From Gigaspora rosea (lineage: Eukaryota; Glomeromycota; Glomeromycetes; Diversisporales; Gigasporaceae), in assembly GCA_003550325.1 (NCBI GenBank), contig QKWP01000651.1, positions 165,343 through 229,342 on the forward strand: a DNA stretch of 64,000 nucleotides. Direction: 5' to 3'. Positions 36,255-49,100 of the stretch are shown piece after piece. The position numbers and the translations under genes were made by a program. Below the pieces are notes generated by a model. The model ran no database searches and was not told where the DNA came from. It was given only the letters and a program-made list of their open reading frames with translations. The first letter of the stretch is position 1. Every line of letters starts with the position of its first letter.

Positions 36255-36559
36255 TGGAGCGCTCCGTATTAAAAGGGCCATTTTTACAATTTTTTGAAAA
36301 ATGAGTTTTTATTAAATTCATGTAAATTTTGACATGATTGATATTTTTCAGTTATTAATGAAAGTCAATTTGCATAATAAAAAATTAAGATAATGTAAAA
36401 AGAGCCAACACGTCACGAGAGTATTCGATAGTCACCTGCCGTCTTTAACCAATCTAAATCGTGAAATTTAATTAATCCCGGATCAGTCCGAAAATCAAAT
36501 AAATGAATCTCAAAATGAGATAAATGTAAAAATGGGCCCTTTTAATACGAAGCACTCCA
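36255..36559. mobile_element. MITE, 305 bp (family with 58592-58931)
   Basis: Ends TGGAGCGCTCCGTATTAAAA and (minus strand) TGGAGTGCTTCGTATTAAAA, both continuing GGGCC(C)ATTTTTACA. The interior matches, in inverse orientation, the element at 58592-58931 (ATATTTTTCA, then ATGAAAG). Confidence 0.7.
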
Positions 36560-36597
36560 TGTTATGACGATATTTATGATGATTTATTCCATATATG

Positions 36598-36876
36598 GGG
36601 GACATCTAAAGCGGGTGCAATTCATATTTCTTAATAATTTTCTCGATTAACGTTAGGGTTAGGGTCATCTTATATTAGGGTAAGGCTGGGTTTTAGATAG
36701 TTTTATATAAGCAAAATTGCCTTCCCGATATTTTTACTTAACCTAAGTGAGGTAGGTTTAGACGGCCGTTTTTTGTATTTTTTAGATTTTTCGTTTTTTG
36801 CTTCACTGCCGAACATCAAAATTCTGTAATTTGATTGGCTGTGATCATGTGAATTTGCCTCCACTTTAGACGACCC
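36598..36876. mobile_element. MULE-like MITE, 279 bp (family of 8048 and 53248)
   Basis: Ends GGGACATCTAAAGCGGGTGC and (minus strand) GGGTCGTCTAAAGTGGAGGC. Flanks CATATATG and CATATATC match at 7 of 8. The interior, in inverse orientation, has TTAGGGTTAGGGTCATC, AAATTGCCTTCCCGATATTT and ATTTGATTGGCTGTGATCA, nearly the same as the copy at 53248-53533. Confidence 0.7.
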
Positions 36877-36879
36877 CAT

Positions 36880-39000
36880 ATATCAGATATAGGTTGTTTT
36901 ACGAGCGCAAATCCTCCATTAGTACTAGTACGGTAGCAATTAAAGTACCATTTACTGTACCCCTAAATAACCCCTACATGATTAAAGGTGAGTAATATGG
37001 TAATTTTGCTGAAGATTCATGTTGTGAATGCATATATAATCAGCACAAATTATAAAAAAAAAGATGGCTCTGTCAATTTTTTTTATCGCGATAGAACTCT
37101 AAACTATTTTCCACTAATTGAAAATTGAGCTCCGACCTATTAATTTAGACGCTTGAGAACACTCTAAGACTGGGTATTACCTATCTGAATAAGACCTGGG
37201 ATATAGCTATATGGATTTACTACTTTTAATATATCTTCCAAATATAGTACTCGGGTACGGTAAGCAGTGCCAATGGTAATTGATACTTCGAAATGGAACC
37301 TGGGAATATGATGGAGAGATTAATGTTACCTCGAATCGTATATGATGGATTTGAATTTGGTACTCTGATGTTTGTTTGAAGTTTCTTAGAATTCATCTGC
37401 AATTTCTTCAAAATTTTATGTTTGAACATATCAACAGAAATATGAAAAGAGTTGTTATTGTTAGAAAATGTAACAATTATGGGTCTTATTGGATTAATAT
37501 TAATTCTATAATTCTATAGAAGATAGATGAATAAGAATTCAATAAAAATGGAAGGAGAAGTAGATAATAGAAATCCATGCAGGTTGTTAGAGAGAATAAT
37601 GGAAGACTTAGAAAAGAATAGGTTGAAAAGGATGAACATAAGTTCGTTTATTTTCAAAAATATGTTGACTGTTGTTTGTCAGAATAACTAATTGGTGATT
37701 GTGATTATGAGTAATTGCTTAGGATTCTTCCTAATTGAATCAATTTTTTTTGTATATAGTAGAGTGTATCTTTTTTTTTGGAACACTTAAACATCAACAT
37801 CCTTGTTGTGTGACCTGGACAGCCAACTAATAGTAATAGATGTTTACATTTTTACTTTTTTATAATTGACATATTTTTGCTAGTTTTTTATAATAATAAA
37901 GTTTGAAGAAGTTGCTATGATTAAAAAAACTTATATAGTTGATTTTCATATTATGAACTAGTTAGTATTTAGTGATATGGGCTGCACAGATTTTTTTGTT
38001 TTAATAAAAAAGGTGAATAAACTTTTTTATTATATGAAGTGTTTTAACAATATAAGCTCTATACCAAAAAGACTTTAACCAATCCAAATATAGTTAATAC
38101 CTAGAAAGTCCCAAAGTCCCAAACTAGTTTGGTTTGGACGGTAACTATAATTGAACTTGATTAAGAAATTTATTAATGACGATTTGTTTTGCCGCATTGA
38201 ATTGAAAAAATTTCGTCTTGTACAAATTTTTCAATTCTTTAACGAAATATTTGCGAAATTACTGTACCAGTAACTTAATAAATATATAAATATATATATA
38301 TATTAAATTTGTTAACATTTGAATTTAAATTACATAGCAGATACCGCATTCCATACAAACTTTGTTAAATATTCTTTCGATAGGACATAACGGAAATTTG
38401 ATTGTTTGTATTCCAAGATTTCATAAATTGACCTCTTTAGCAGTTTAATAGTTTATTTAATGAACCTTGAAGCATTTTATTACAGAAATCATAATAACTT
38501 CATGTAATAAAATAAATGTTTTACGACGTCAATTAATAGATAAATTTAACAAGCTTTCAAATGCATTGCGAAATAAAAATGTATATTTTTGTAACTCGGT
38601 CATTTTAAAAATTTATTGTATAGAGCGATTTGATGAATAAGAAATTCAATTTCGTTCCTTTTTTTACAAATTTATTTTTATTGATTTGTAATTTTAAGTT
38701 AATTTTAAAACTACTTATTACTGTAAATGGAATCTGAACTCTCTAACCAATCGATCCAGTTTAGAGTTTCGTTAAAACACAAGTTGATTCATTAATCCAT
38801 AAAAATTCGATTTCAATGTATAACAATAATAGTAACATTGAAACAAATATATTTACTTTTGTAGCTATTTGGACATGATAAAGATAAAGAAAGATGCACT
38901 AACATTTAATGTTCGTGCACTTGAAAATGTGAAATTTGATATGTACAGTACATTCATACTTATAATTCATAATTCGTTATAATTTATTACGAAAGGACGT
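36880..39000. other. Intergenic, no gene recognised
   Basis: AT-rich unique-looking DNA. A 67-codon ORF at 37226-37429 (minus) has no motif. No RNA genes seen. Confidence 0.45.
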
Positions 39001-39074
39001 TTTAAAAAGGGAATTTACACATCGGGACCCAAATTTGAAAATAATTATGAATGTGGGCCCAACTTAAAAATATT

Positions 39075-39327
39075 TACCGTAAAATTCCATATAGATGACC
39101 CGGGTCTGTTATATTCCACCAATTTTAAAACCTCTAGTAGACCCTTGGTCTCTTGTATGGGTGTGGGTCTGATAAATGGAGGGTTTGTTCTATTTTATTA
39201 GTGTTTTCCTATTTGTATACCCCGGGTCTCTTATATTTTACCAAAACCTTGACCCATATTATAGATCCAGGTCTAATTCTTAGAGGATCTGATATATGAG
39301 GCATCTTTTATATGGCATTTTACGGTA
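39075..39327. mobile_element. MITE, ~253 bp, TA-type ends
   Basis: Ends TACCGTAAAATTCCATATA and (minus strand) TACCGTAAAATGCCATATA with TA at each extremity. The interior has repeated CCCGGGTCT(G/C)TTATATT. It directly follows a truncated copy (39010-39070) of the GGGCCC repeat found at 960-1090. Confidence 0.65.
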
Positions 39328-39329
39328 TT

Positions 39330-41190
39330 TATAAAGCCTAATTTTTGAAATTATTACAAATACATGCCTAAGATAATCACTAGATTGTTGCGCCATAATT
39401 TTGCAACGATCACTCGCCTCACTCCATAACTGCATGAAACTGTGGTTAAAGAAATAATACATGACTATCTATAATAAGCATTTATCCTATTTATATACTA
39501 GCTCCCGCATGTCATTACGTGCCATATTTTAATATTACAAAAATATACTAACAGCTAATATAAAATGGTTGAATATAAAAGCAAAAAATATTCAGGCAAT
39601 TCGGTGAACATAATCATATATTTTTTAATATTTCATAATCATATATTTTTTATTTTAATATTTTAAATATCCAGAACTCAGACATACTTGGACATGGACA
39701 TGGGTGCCCAAATGCTTTGAATGCCAAAAACGTATAGCACTGTATCTTGAATGTACGATATATTAGTGTATGCAAAATATATATCATTTGTATTGTCCTC
39801 GAACTCTTTTACTATTTGATTTTATTATATGAAACCGATTGAACAAATTAATTTTATTATATTATTGGTGCTATTATTAGATTAAATAACAATAATACTC
39901 TTAAATTTGTATTCGATAGCAATGGAATTATTCCTATTTTAAGCCTCTAAGCTCACAATGAATTCAAGCAATTTAATGCAAAAGGCATTTATCGTACATA
40001 TAACAAGTGTTGCAAAAATGTCTGAATAACCGAAAAAAAGGTATGTTGTAATGAAAAATCAACAAATAAAGTTTAGAAATAATAAGCGTGAAGTTTATTT
40101 ACTCTTAATAGCTGATTTGAATATATACATGCGTTTGCCAAATAAAACAGCTCAAATAATGACTAATAACAAATTGGCCATTAACGTTGACAGCAAGCTG
40201 TAGATGAAAAAAGTAAAAACAATAAGGAATTCTAGGTAAATATAAAGATACCGATTCCGCACAAGATAATAAAAAAAAAGATATACAGTAGTAAGTTTCC
40301 CACGTTTGGTCACATTTTTTGGATACGACCAATAAAAAACGTTTAAACTGACAAACTCCGTAGAGAAGAGATAGATTGTAGAGATTTGGATAAAAGTGGT
40401 AAGCTTATTTTGTAACTCTGTTGTCATTATTTACACATCAATATGTAAAATAATTTTATTGTTTTTTCCACACTCTGATCACGTTTTCTAGATACAACCA
40501 ATCAAAAAGTTAAAGCGCACGGACTCAAAATTAAATAATAAAATAATATAATAATATAATAGATATATAAGGGCCATTAACGCTAACGTGTATTTGATAT
40601 GACATGTGATCGTAACCATTTATGCCACCCAATTTTAGCACGTACAAAATGATTAGTAAAAATGTACAGGACACTCGTGACGAGATGATAATTTTATTAT
40701 AAGGAGATTACCTGAATATCTTGTAAATTTTACACTATGAATAGTGATGTGCATCCACATATTATTAATAATGTGTATATTGTTTGGTATTATCTTAATT
40801 ATTTCTTGTTTAGAAAACTAGTCTAATAATGTGTTCACCTGAATTATAATATAACAAAAAAAATTACTTTATATTTAATAAGGAGGTAGCTTATTTTAGA
40901 GATATAAATCCTAAAAAGGTTTATTTTTCTCAATGTTTACTTTTAAAATTTATTTCAGTACTAATACACATTCCGATATAAATAAATACAAACAAATACC
41001 TTTTTTATTATTATAATAATAATATAAATTAATTTTAAATTTTAAAAGCCATTGTAAGATATTTAAGGGTTGGGGTACATAGATTATTTAGTTTTTTTCT
41101 TTTTAAAGTTTAGTAAAATTTTTTTTAAGAAATTGGTTGAACTATTAAATAAAATCATAGAGCAGAGTTTTATGATTCTAAAAATAGTAA
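39330..41190. other. Intergenic, no gene recognised
   Basis: Low-complexity AT-rich DNA. Two overlapping minus-strand ORFs at 40105-40427 are hydrophobic AT-derived frames without recognisable motifs. Confidence 0.4.
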
Positions 41191-41194
41191 AATT

Positions 41195-43380
41195 ATTAGA
41201 ATTGGTTGAATATTCATCAATTATAAAGATTTAAACTTTAGGTATCAAAAGTTGTTTACAAAAATCATATGATGATCATATGATATCAACCAATCAAAAT
41301 TAATAATTTTGTATAACTCAGAGAAATTTGAGTCAACTCGAGGAAACTTTATGATATATAGAAGTATAATTTTTTTAAATATATACTATATTAAAAGTTT
41401 ACTATTATAAAATGTGTGTTTTATTCATTATAAAATTTTAGTCAAATTTGGGTTGCAACTATAAAAATTTTATTAGTAGCACATTTTCAATTTCTATATA
41501 AAACTCAATAAATCACAAAAATCATATAATAAATGATCAATGTACTCCCTACCCTTAATAATTCAAATTTAACGATTTTTATACTATTCAAATTGTCTCA
41601 TCAAGATGAAATGAATGGTACCAAAATCATTAAATTTAGATCACTATAGCACAAGATATTAATAATTTTATAATTTTATAAAATCTTAAACCTCAATATC
41701 CAGTAATCCAAATTTGATGATTTTGGTCAATATCTCAAAATTTTACTAGGGTAACAACTCCTGTTGTATTCTTAATTAAAAATGCTCTTCGCATAATTTT
41801 ACTCTAACTCCAACTTTAATTCTAACAATAGCTTTAATTATTAATTTTTATTTTCATTTTAATATTTTACTTATTTGGCTACTTAACACATTTTATATTA
41901 TAAAGTTTCATTATATAACTGTTAAATAATTATTATTTATAATTATATTTATGTATAAATTATATCTATATAAATCTATATAGCTTTATATAAAAATAAA
42001 CTTTGTAATAATATTGTATAACAATTTTTAAGAGTAATTACAAATATATGTGATATTTTGTGAAGGAAATGGGAGCAAACTTAATTCTTAAAATTATTAT
42101 ATAACTGAATCACAAATATGATAAATTCGTTAAGTAAAATATAAATATTCAATTTCAGTTTTTAATTTGGCATTACTTAAATAAAAGCAAATATTAAATA
42201 CTACAAATTTCTTAAAAAGTTATAATATCTCAAAATAAGCTATTTCTGATTTTTTAAATAAAAAAAAGATAGCTTATTTTTAGGAATCTATGGTAGTAAA
42301 CCATGTTCTATCAGTACCAAAAAATAAGCATTTGCATTCTCTACCTGTTTTAAATTTAGTTAAAAAATATGCAAATTAAAAATCTACCTTTTTTTAAAAT
42401 TTGGTTGATTTCTAAGCAATCTAAGATCTTATATCCAAAAAGTTATTAAGTTTGCTATGCATCTAATTTACTGACCTATATACTAATAGCTCAAGGTCCT
42501 ACTAGATATTTAGAGTTCTGATATTAGTGGAGGAAAATGGATCTGGTCTTGGGCAATCTATTAGTAAAAATAAGTCAGCTAATTTCTAGAAGCTCACTAA
42601 ATGCTATATGATATAAATAATCAATTAGTTGCAACTATGGTTGGCATACAGATACAGGATGTAGATGAGATTTTCTGGACTACGTGAAAACCCAGACTCT
42701 AATCACCTTCTAATTAAGATCAGAAGCAAATTCCTTCTAAGTTATACAGATCATATGGGATCTTTGCTAGGAAAATCACCCTTTGACATTTTTCGATCAG
42801 GTAATTTCAGACAAATTTAGAACAACATACCAGTTCTTGTATAAATATAAATCATCTTTTGCCTTTATTAATTCAATAGTGCATCAAATAAACTTTTGAA
42901 TCAATAAAGTCAAAAGATGATTTGTATATAAATAAAAACTGGTATATTTGTTTAAGTTCATCTGAATCAGCCCGATCAGAAAATATCAAAGGGTGATTTT
43001 CCTGGCAAAGATCCTATATATGACAACTTTTTTTGTTTACATCTAATTTATTTTGAGCTATCAAAACTTTACTGCCTTTTTTTGTTACTAAAGTTGTTGT
43101 TTACTGGTGCTTCTTTGCATTGCTAATGTTATCATTGTTTACTAGTGCCTCTTTTATTGCTAGTACTATTGTCATTTATTAGTGCCTCTTTTTGTTGCTC
43201 ATGCCAGTACTTCTTTTCATATACTTCTTTGGCTCTAGTATAAATTCAAAAATCAAAAACTACAAAAAAAAAAGGTTAGTTCAAGTTGAGAAAAAAAAAA
43301 TATAATATAAGAAAAAATACTTGTCTTTTTAAACTTGGCTTCTGTCTTATTGTTATGTTTCATCATACTGTTTATTTCTT
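41195..43380. repeat. Repeat block with an inverted copy at 56985-57715
   Basis: 41200-41560 matches the inverse of about 57340-57690 (TATAGAAGTATAATTTTTT, then AATCATAT.ATAAATGATC). 43010-43370 matches the inverse of about 56990-57310 (TTTTTGTTTACATCTAA, then GTTTACTAGTGCCTCTTTT, then TTCTTTGG). In the right-hand copy these two parts are adjacent; here they are separated by about 1.4 kb of insertion that includes the foldback at 42769-43018. Confidence 0.6.
42769..43018. mobile_element. Foldback element, 250 bp
   Basis: Arms GATCTTTGCTAGGAAAATCA, then CCCTTTGA, and (minus strand) GATCTTTGCCAGGAAAATCA, then CCCTTTGA. Both continue to CCAGTT...AAATCATCTTTTG, leaving only a short loop. Confidence 0.7.
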
Positions 43381-43629
43381 ATTTGTTATATAGGTTAGAT
43401 TGCAAAATTAGTATAAGAAGAACTTGCACGGTTTAGAGTTAGGGTTAGAATTAGTGTAGTATTAGCATAGAAATAATTTTAGGGAGCTTCCAGAAATCAG
43501 CTGATGTTTTTTTACTATGAGCCCACCTCACCCCTACCCTACCCACCCACACTTGATACCCCAATTAGCCAATTAGATTTTACAATTATTAAAAAGTTAA
43601 ATATAACATTTAATAGTAAATAACTTTTG

Positions 43630-44115
43630 ATCTAGTGAACCAAATTTGATGATTCAACTACCAAAATGATCCTCTTAACGAGAGGATTCTAGCAAGCCTA
43701 AAATAGTTAAAATCCAATCATAGGATCCTGTGATCAGAATAGATTTGTGTTACTATAAAAGTTCTATAATTTATTAAACAATTATAACCCATTTATAGTA
43801 ACACAAATTTATTTCGATCTTAGGATCCTGTAATTGGATTTTAACGATTTTGGGCTTGTTAGAATCCTCTCATTGAGAGGATCAATTTGGTAGTAAAATC
43901 ATCAAAATCGGCTTAGTAAATCAGAAGTTATTAACAATTAAAATTTAATATTTAATTGTTAATAACTTCTGATCTACTGGGCCGATTTCGATGATTTTAC
44001 TACCAAAATGATCCTCTCAATGAGAGGATTCTAACAAGCACAAAATCGTTAAAATCCAATCACATGATCCTAAGATCGAAATGAATTTGTGTTACTATAA
44101 ATGGGTTATAACTAG
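43630..44115. repeat. Alternating foldback arms (L, inverse L, L)
   Basis: Three successive arms, about 43630-43790, 43790-43935 (inverse) and 43965-44115. Each carries ACTACCAAAATGATCCTCTC, then the palindrome CTCTCAATGAGAG, then TCCAATCA and GATCCT.TGATC. The mate of the third arm is at 52062-52260, so the 44.1-52.06 kb material lies where the second hairpin's loop should be. Confidence 0.7.
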
Positions 44116-44149
44116 GAAAACAGAAACTGTTAATGTCCAGAGCTAAAAT

Positions 44150-45750
44150 TTTAAATTAATATTATTAAATAAATATATACTAGTCACTCTTATTATAGTG
44201 AATCTTTAATAATGAAACTTTTTGAAACAAAACCAAATCTATTAATGTTATACTAAATATATTGAAGTTTTTATAATAAACTCTCAATATAAAATATAGT
44301 GAAGATTTTTTTCAAAAAATATAATACATTTATAATAAATTTACTCTTAATATAATGAAGATTTATATATAAAAATTAATTTAAATATTCTCTTAATATA
44401 GTAAAGATTATTAAATAAATTTATATATAAACTTTATTATATAAAAGTTTTTAATATAAAAGTCTCTTGATATAATAAAGATTTTTTATTTTGAATACGA
44501 TATAAACTTTACTATATCAAGATCCTTTGATATAGTAAATATCTTATTATAGTGAAGAAAATTCTTCTGCTATACTACATTTTCAGAATGACTTATATAA
44601 TTTATATATCGTATAACCTCCCAAAACTGATACGCTTGATAGACAAATTTAATATCAGTTTTGAGAGGATATCGGATTTACAAAACTCAAATTATTTAAT
44701 AGATGTAACATCATGTGACCTTTGCAAATTGTAAAAAAGTGGGTTAAAAAAAAAAGAGAAAAACAAATTAAAAAAAAAAAGAACCAGCAACAATTTTCAA
44801 TTTGCTTGATCATTTATGGGTTATACTGTATATATAATATAAAGTAACTACAAAACTTGTTAAAATTATATAATAAATTTATTTTTAATTGATAATCTAT
44901 AATATTTAAATTATATCCAAGAAGTATAACGAAAACAAAAAACTTCTAATTTTAATAGCTATATATAAACTTCTATAGTGTACAAAAAAAAATATTATTA
45001 TTATCAGATCTACAAACAATAGCAGCAATATATCTACTATTAAAAAAATAATTTTTATATACACTTGTTGAATCCTATAATCACTGTTTTATATAATAAA
45101 ACTACCCCTAATATTATTAATAAAATGACTTGCATTGGGTTTGGCAGATCCAATTTTTAACCCACTCTATTAAAATAGATTTACTCCCAACATTTTACTC
45201 AGGGTTGCTCTTTAACTATTTCAGATCACTCCAGATAAAAGATATTTAAACCCTGGATTAGATTCTACTCTAAAGTGCATAAAAGCAAGCTATCCTATTA
45301 AAGCCCTACTTACTTGTAAAAAAAATCTCTTGTTATTTTGTTCACAAAATGAATTAAAATCTAAAAATTCTAATCTAAATTAGGTTATCTAGTTTGTGAA
45401 AACATCATCGATCCCATTTTACTTATTTGCACGAGTAATACAAGCCAAAAAAGAAAATCTAATTTTGTAAATAAACTAAGTGCGCGAGATAAAAATTTAG
45501 GGTTAGGGCCTTAACATTAGATGCTATAGGATTAGAGTGATGCTTGATATAAATAAAATTTCATTCCCGTCATTTTTAATTAGTGCACCAAGATCGATTT
45601 AAACATTAGTTTTTGCGTATTTTCGCTTTTTTCTTCTTTTACGCGTGTTCAAATTCTTCGTCGGGCTGATCCGGAATAGCCAAAATTTGCGATTGGCTAT
45701 TTCCTCTCCAGGAGCTTGTATTACCTGCGCAAATAAGTGGATGCCTTCGA
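44150..45750. other. Helitron 5' flank or inserted DNA, no gene
   Basis: 44160-44570 is a degenerate tandem of TATAGTGAAGATTTT-like units. Around 45490-45720 is a decayed relative of the telomere-like MITE cassette (TTAGGGTTAGGGCC, then CGATTGGCTATTT). No supported ORF. Confidence 0.45.
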
Positions 45751-45756
45751 TCCTAT

Positions 45757-45846
45757 TCTAAGAACTACCTAACCTTTAAAAACTGCTTCGCTGTCCTTGG
45801 AACATCGATAACGATTTGGTTTTAAAAAGGTAGGTAATCCTTAGAA
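45757..45846. mobile_element. Small MITE, ~90 bp
   Basis: ATTCTAAGAACTACCTAACC and (minus strand) ATTCTAAGGATTACCTACCT, both followed by TTTTAAA, form ends around a short GC-containing centre. Confidence 0.5.
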
Positions 45847-46121
45847 TGAGGAATTCTGAAAGACGAGCAAGTTTTTGGTAGTATAACCTTGTTTTTTTTT
45901 AAAATGAGGCCCGCTAGTTGAACCTTGTTAAAAATGTATGTAAAGTTTAATAACGCAAAATTATATAAAGTTCGTTGTACGCGCATTAGCATTATTTGTA
46001 CTCATGTGTAATGCATAAATAAGATCAGTATCATCTTGAGCCTTAATAACATAAGTGTACTCGAAAAAATTAAGTGAATATAAATAGCAACTCAGATAAC
46101 TGAATAAAATTCTTTAGAATA

Positions 46122-49100
46122 ATGGAAAGTCGTTCATACTGTGAAATGCTTCAAAAACGTAATAATAGAGAAAATGAGACTCCTGCACAATGTGATAAAT
46201 GCTGTGCTCAAGATCACGAAAATAAAAAGAAAAAAAGAGCATCAGAAACTGAAGAGCAACACGAAAATTGACGCACTTGTGATTGTGAAAATAAAGTCAA
46301 AAAAAGGGCTGCTGAAACTGCACAACAATGTAAAGTATGCATAGCTAGAGAAAATGAACAAAGACGTAAACGAAGAGCTATGCAAAAAGAAATTACAAGA
46401 GAAGTTGCTGATGAACGATCAGGTAACCAAGAGACAATTATTCACCCGCAACAAGAGACAATTATTCAACCTCAGCAAGAGACAATTATTCACCTGCAGC
46501 AAGAAACAATCATTCACCCGTAGCAAGAGACAATTATTCACCCGCAGCAAGAGTAAGTACTTAATAAAATATTAATAATTATTGTTGCGAATGATGCTAG
46601 AAACGACTGAAGCTGAAAATTTTAAATATTTTAATATGAAGGTTTAAAAATTTTTTTGGAAGCATTTTTTTAGCTTTTTTTCCCGTTAGGTTAGAATTTA
46701 GGGTTAGTTTGGATAAGGAAAGAGTATAAGTGGATTTGGTAAGCTTCTATTTTTAAATCTGGTCCCTAATTTCTGCTTCAGTCACGGCAATTATTAAAAT
46801 TTAAACATATTTTAAAAAAACTTTGTATGTAGGATGCCTTCAATTTCTGTTGAAACAGAGCTGCTTCCAGAGTTTGATCGTAAACTTTTGCAAAAATTTA
46901 GATCTAAAATAAATAAATTTGAACACAAACTGTGTTCCGTATGTAACGAGTGTTTCCCGTCAATCAAACTTGTCATGGAAGAATGCCAGCGTTGCTACAA
47001 TGATAAAATCATTCCAAAAAAAATTTTCATCAGAGAATAATATGGACCCGGGAGATGCACCTAAGGAGCTTAAAGGTCTTACTGAGATAGAAGAAATGCT
47101 ACTTGCGCAGATATTTCCAGTAATCTCAGTATATTGCCTTCGCAGAGGACAGTATGCATATAGAGGAAATGTCATTAACTTTCTTCAAGATGTGCAAGAG
47201 TTTACAACACGTCTACCCCGGCACTCGTCATCAGTGGATGTACTTGTTGTACGTAGACAGTCAGCAAATGGTCCGACCCAGAGAGATTTTAATATACATC
47301 GTGTTAAGATCGCTCAGGCACTTCTATGGTTAAAAACGAACAATCGTTATTACACTAATATTACTATTGATAATGAAGTGCTGCAATTATTACCTGAAAA
47401 TGGTCACATTGATAACTATTTTCAACAAATTCAAAGCACAGATGGTTAGAACATGCACAATAACAAAAATGGCGATGAAAACTTAAGTGACAATGAAGAT
47501 GAAACTGAAACTGAAAATATAACTACACGTAGCTTCGTTCCTGTTTCTCCACCATTAAATCGTGAAGATAATGCCATTAATAATGCTCTTGCCCGAATTC
47601 AAACTGATGATGTACCAATTGTATGGCCAAATATTGATGCCAGCCCTGTTAACGAATTTCACACTTCTGGATATATTACACGTGCTTTTCCAACTTTATA
47701 TCTGTGAGGAAACACTGACCTACAAGCAGAACATGTAAGAGATGTCAAACCCGCAGAGTATTTCCAACATATGCTTAAATACAAAGATGGAAGATTTGCT
47801 CAACATACTCATTGGAAATACTTTGCCTTGAATTTGCAAATACGATGGAGAGCATTGCAAGAGGGAAGGGTCTATGTAAAGCAAACTTTGAATGGTAGGC
47901 AGCTTACTGTTAAAGAAGTTCAAAAGATGGTTGAAGAAAATAATCATCTAGCTGACCAAGTTATTCGGTTTGGTGAAAGTTTGCGTGGAACTCGACAGTT
48001 TTGGAATAAGTGATGGGGCGAGTTATCGGATATGATTAAGCAAATAGGACCACAAGGACTAATATTTTTTACATTCAGTGCTGCAGACTTACATTGGCCA
48101 GAGCTACACAAACTTATGTCCTATAATAAGAATCAAATAAATAAAGGTGAATCGGAACAAAACACAGCTAAACAAAGACGACAAGACCTAATTAATAACC
48201 CTCATATAGCTGCATGGTTCTTTGAGAATCATTTCAAATCATTCTTAGAAGATGTATTAATCCCTAAGTGGAAATTAGAAGAATGGTAGTACAGATTTGA
48301 ATGGCAGCATCGTGGTAGTGCTCACATACATGGTATTGGAAAATGGAAAGATGCACCAATAATTAACTGGGAAAAGATGAAAGAGGACAATGACACAATG
48401 GTTAAAGTAGTTGAATATTTAAATTCCTTAATTACTACAGTCAACCCAAAAATTGATGCACCTATACCTAAGAAGCATCCTTGTCAAAAACCTCATGATG
48501 AGTTACATGATGACTTGCAAGATTATATTGAACTAGTGAATAAATTGCAATGTCATACACATTGTAGTCCCTCATACTGTCTTCGTATCAATCGTGGAGG
48601 TCAACAATTTTGTAGATTTGGTTATCCAAAAGAAACTATTGAAAATACTATTGTACGTGATGATAATCACGGTTGCCCAGAACCCATCACTGCAAGAAAT
48701 GACCCCTACATTGATCCACATGACCGACTTCAACTTCAAGGTTGGCGTGCAAATGTCGATTTGAAACCTGTCCTTAGTATCCATGCCGCTCTTCAGTATA
48801 TATCCAAATATGCAAGCAAATCAGAACCTCGATCTGAAGCATTCTCTGATATATTAAACCGTATTCTGAATCATAGTCAACCTAGTGATTCAGCTCTTAC
48901 TTCATTTCAGAAATTGTTGCTTCACACAATTGGAGAACGTGATATCTCTGCACAAGAGACTTGCCACCTTCTTTTCGGTATTCCACTTTATTATTCTAGT
49001 CACCAGTTTGTTTTTTTAAATCTTAATAAAAATGCTCCACAATGGCTTTGTGGAACTGGAAGTGAAAACGAATTTATAACTATGAATGAAGTTGGGCAGA

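Noticed and set aside
36133-36321. 62-codon minus-strand hydrophobic ORF
   Set aside because: AT-rich frame partly inside a MITE; no motif.
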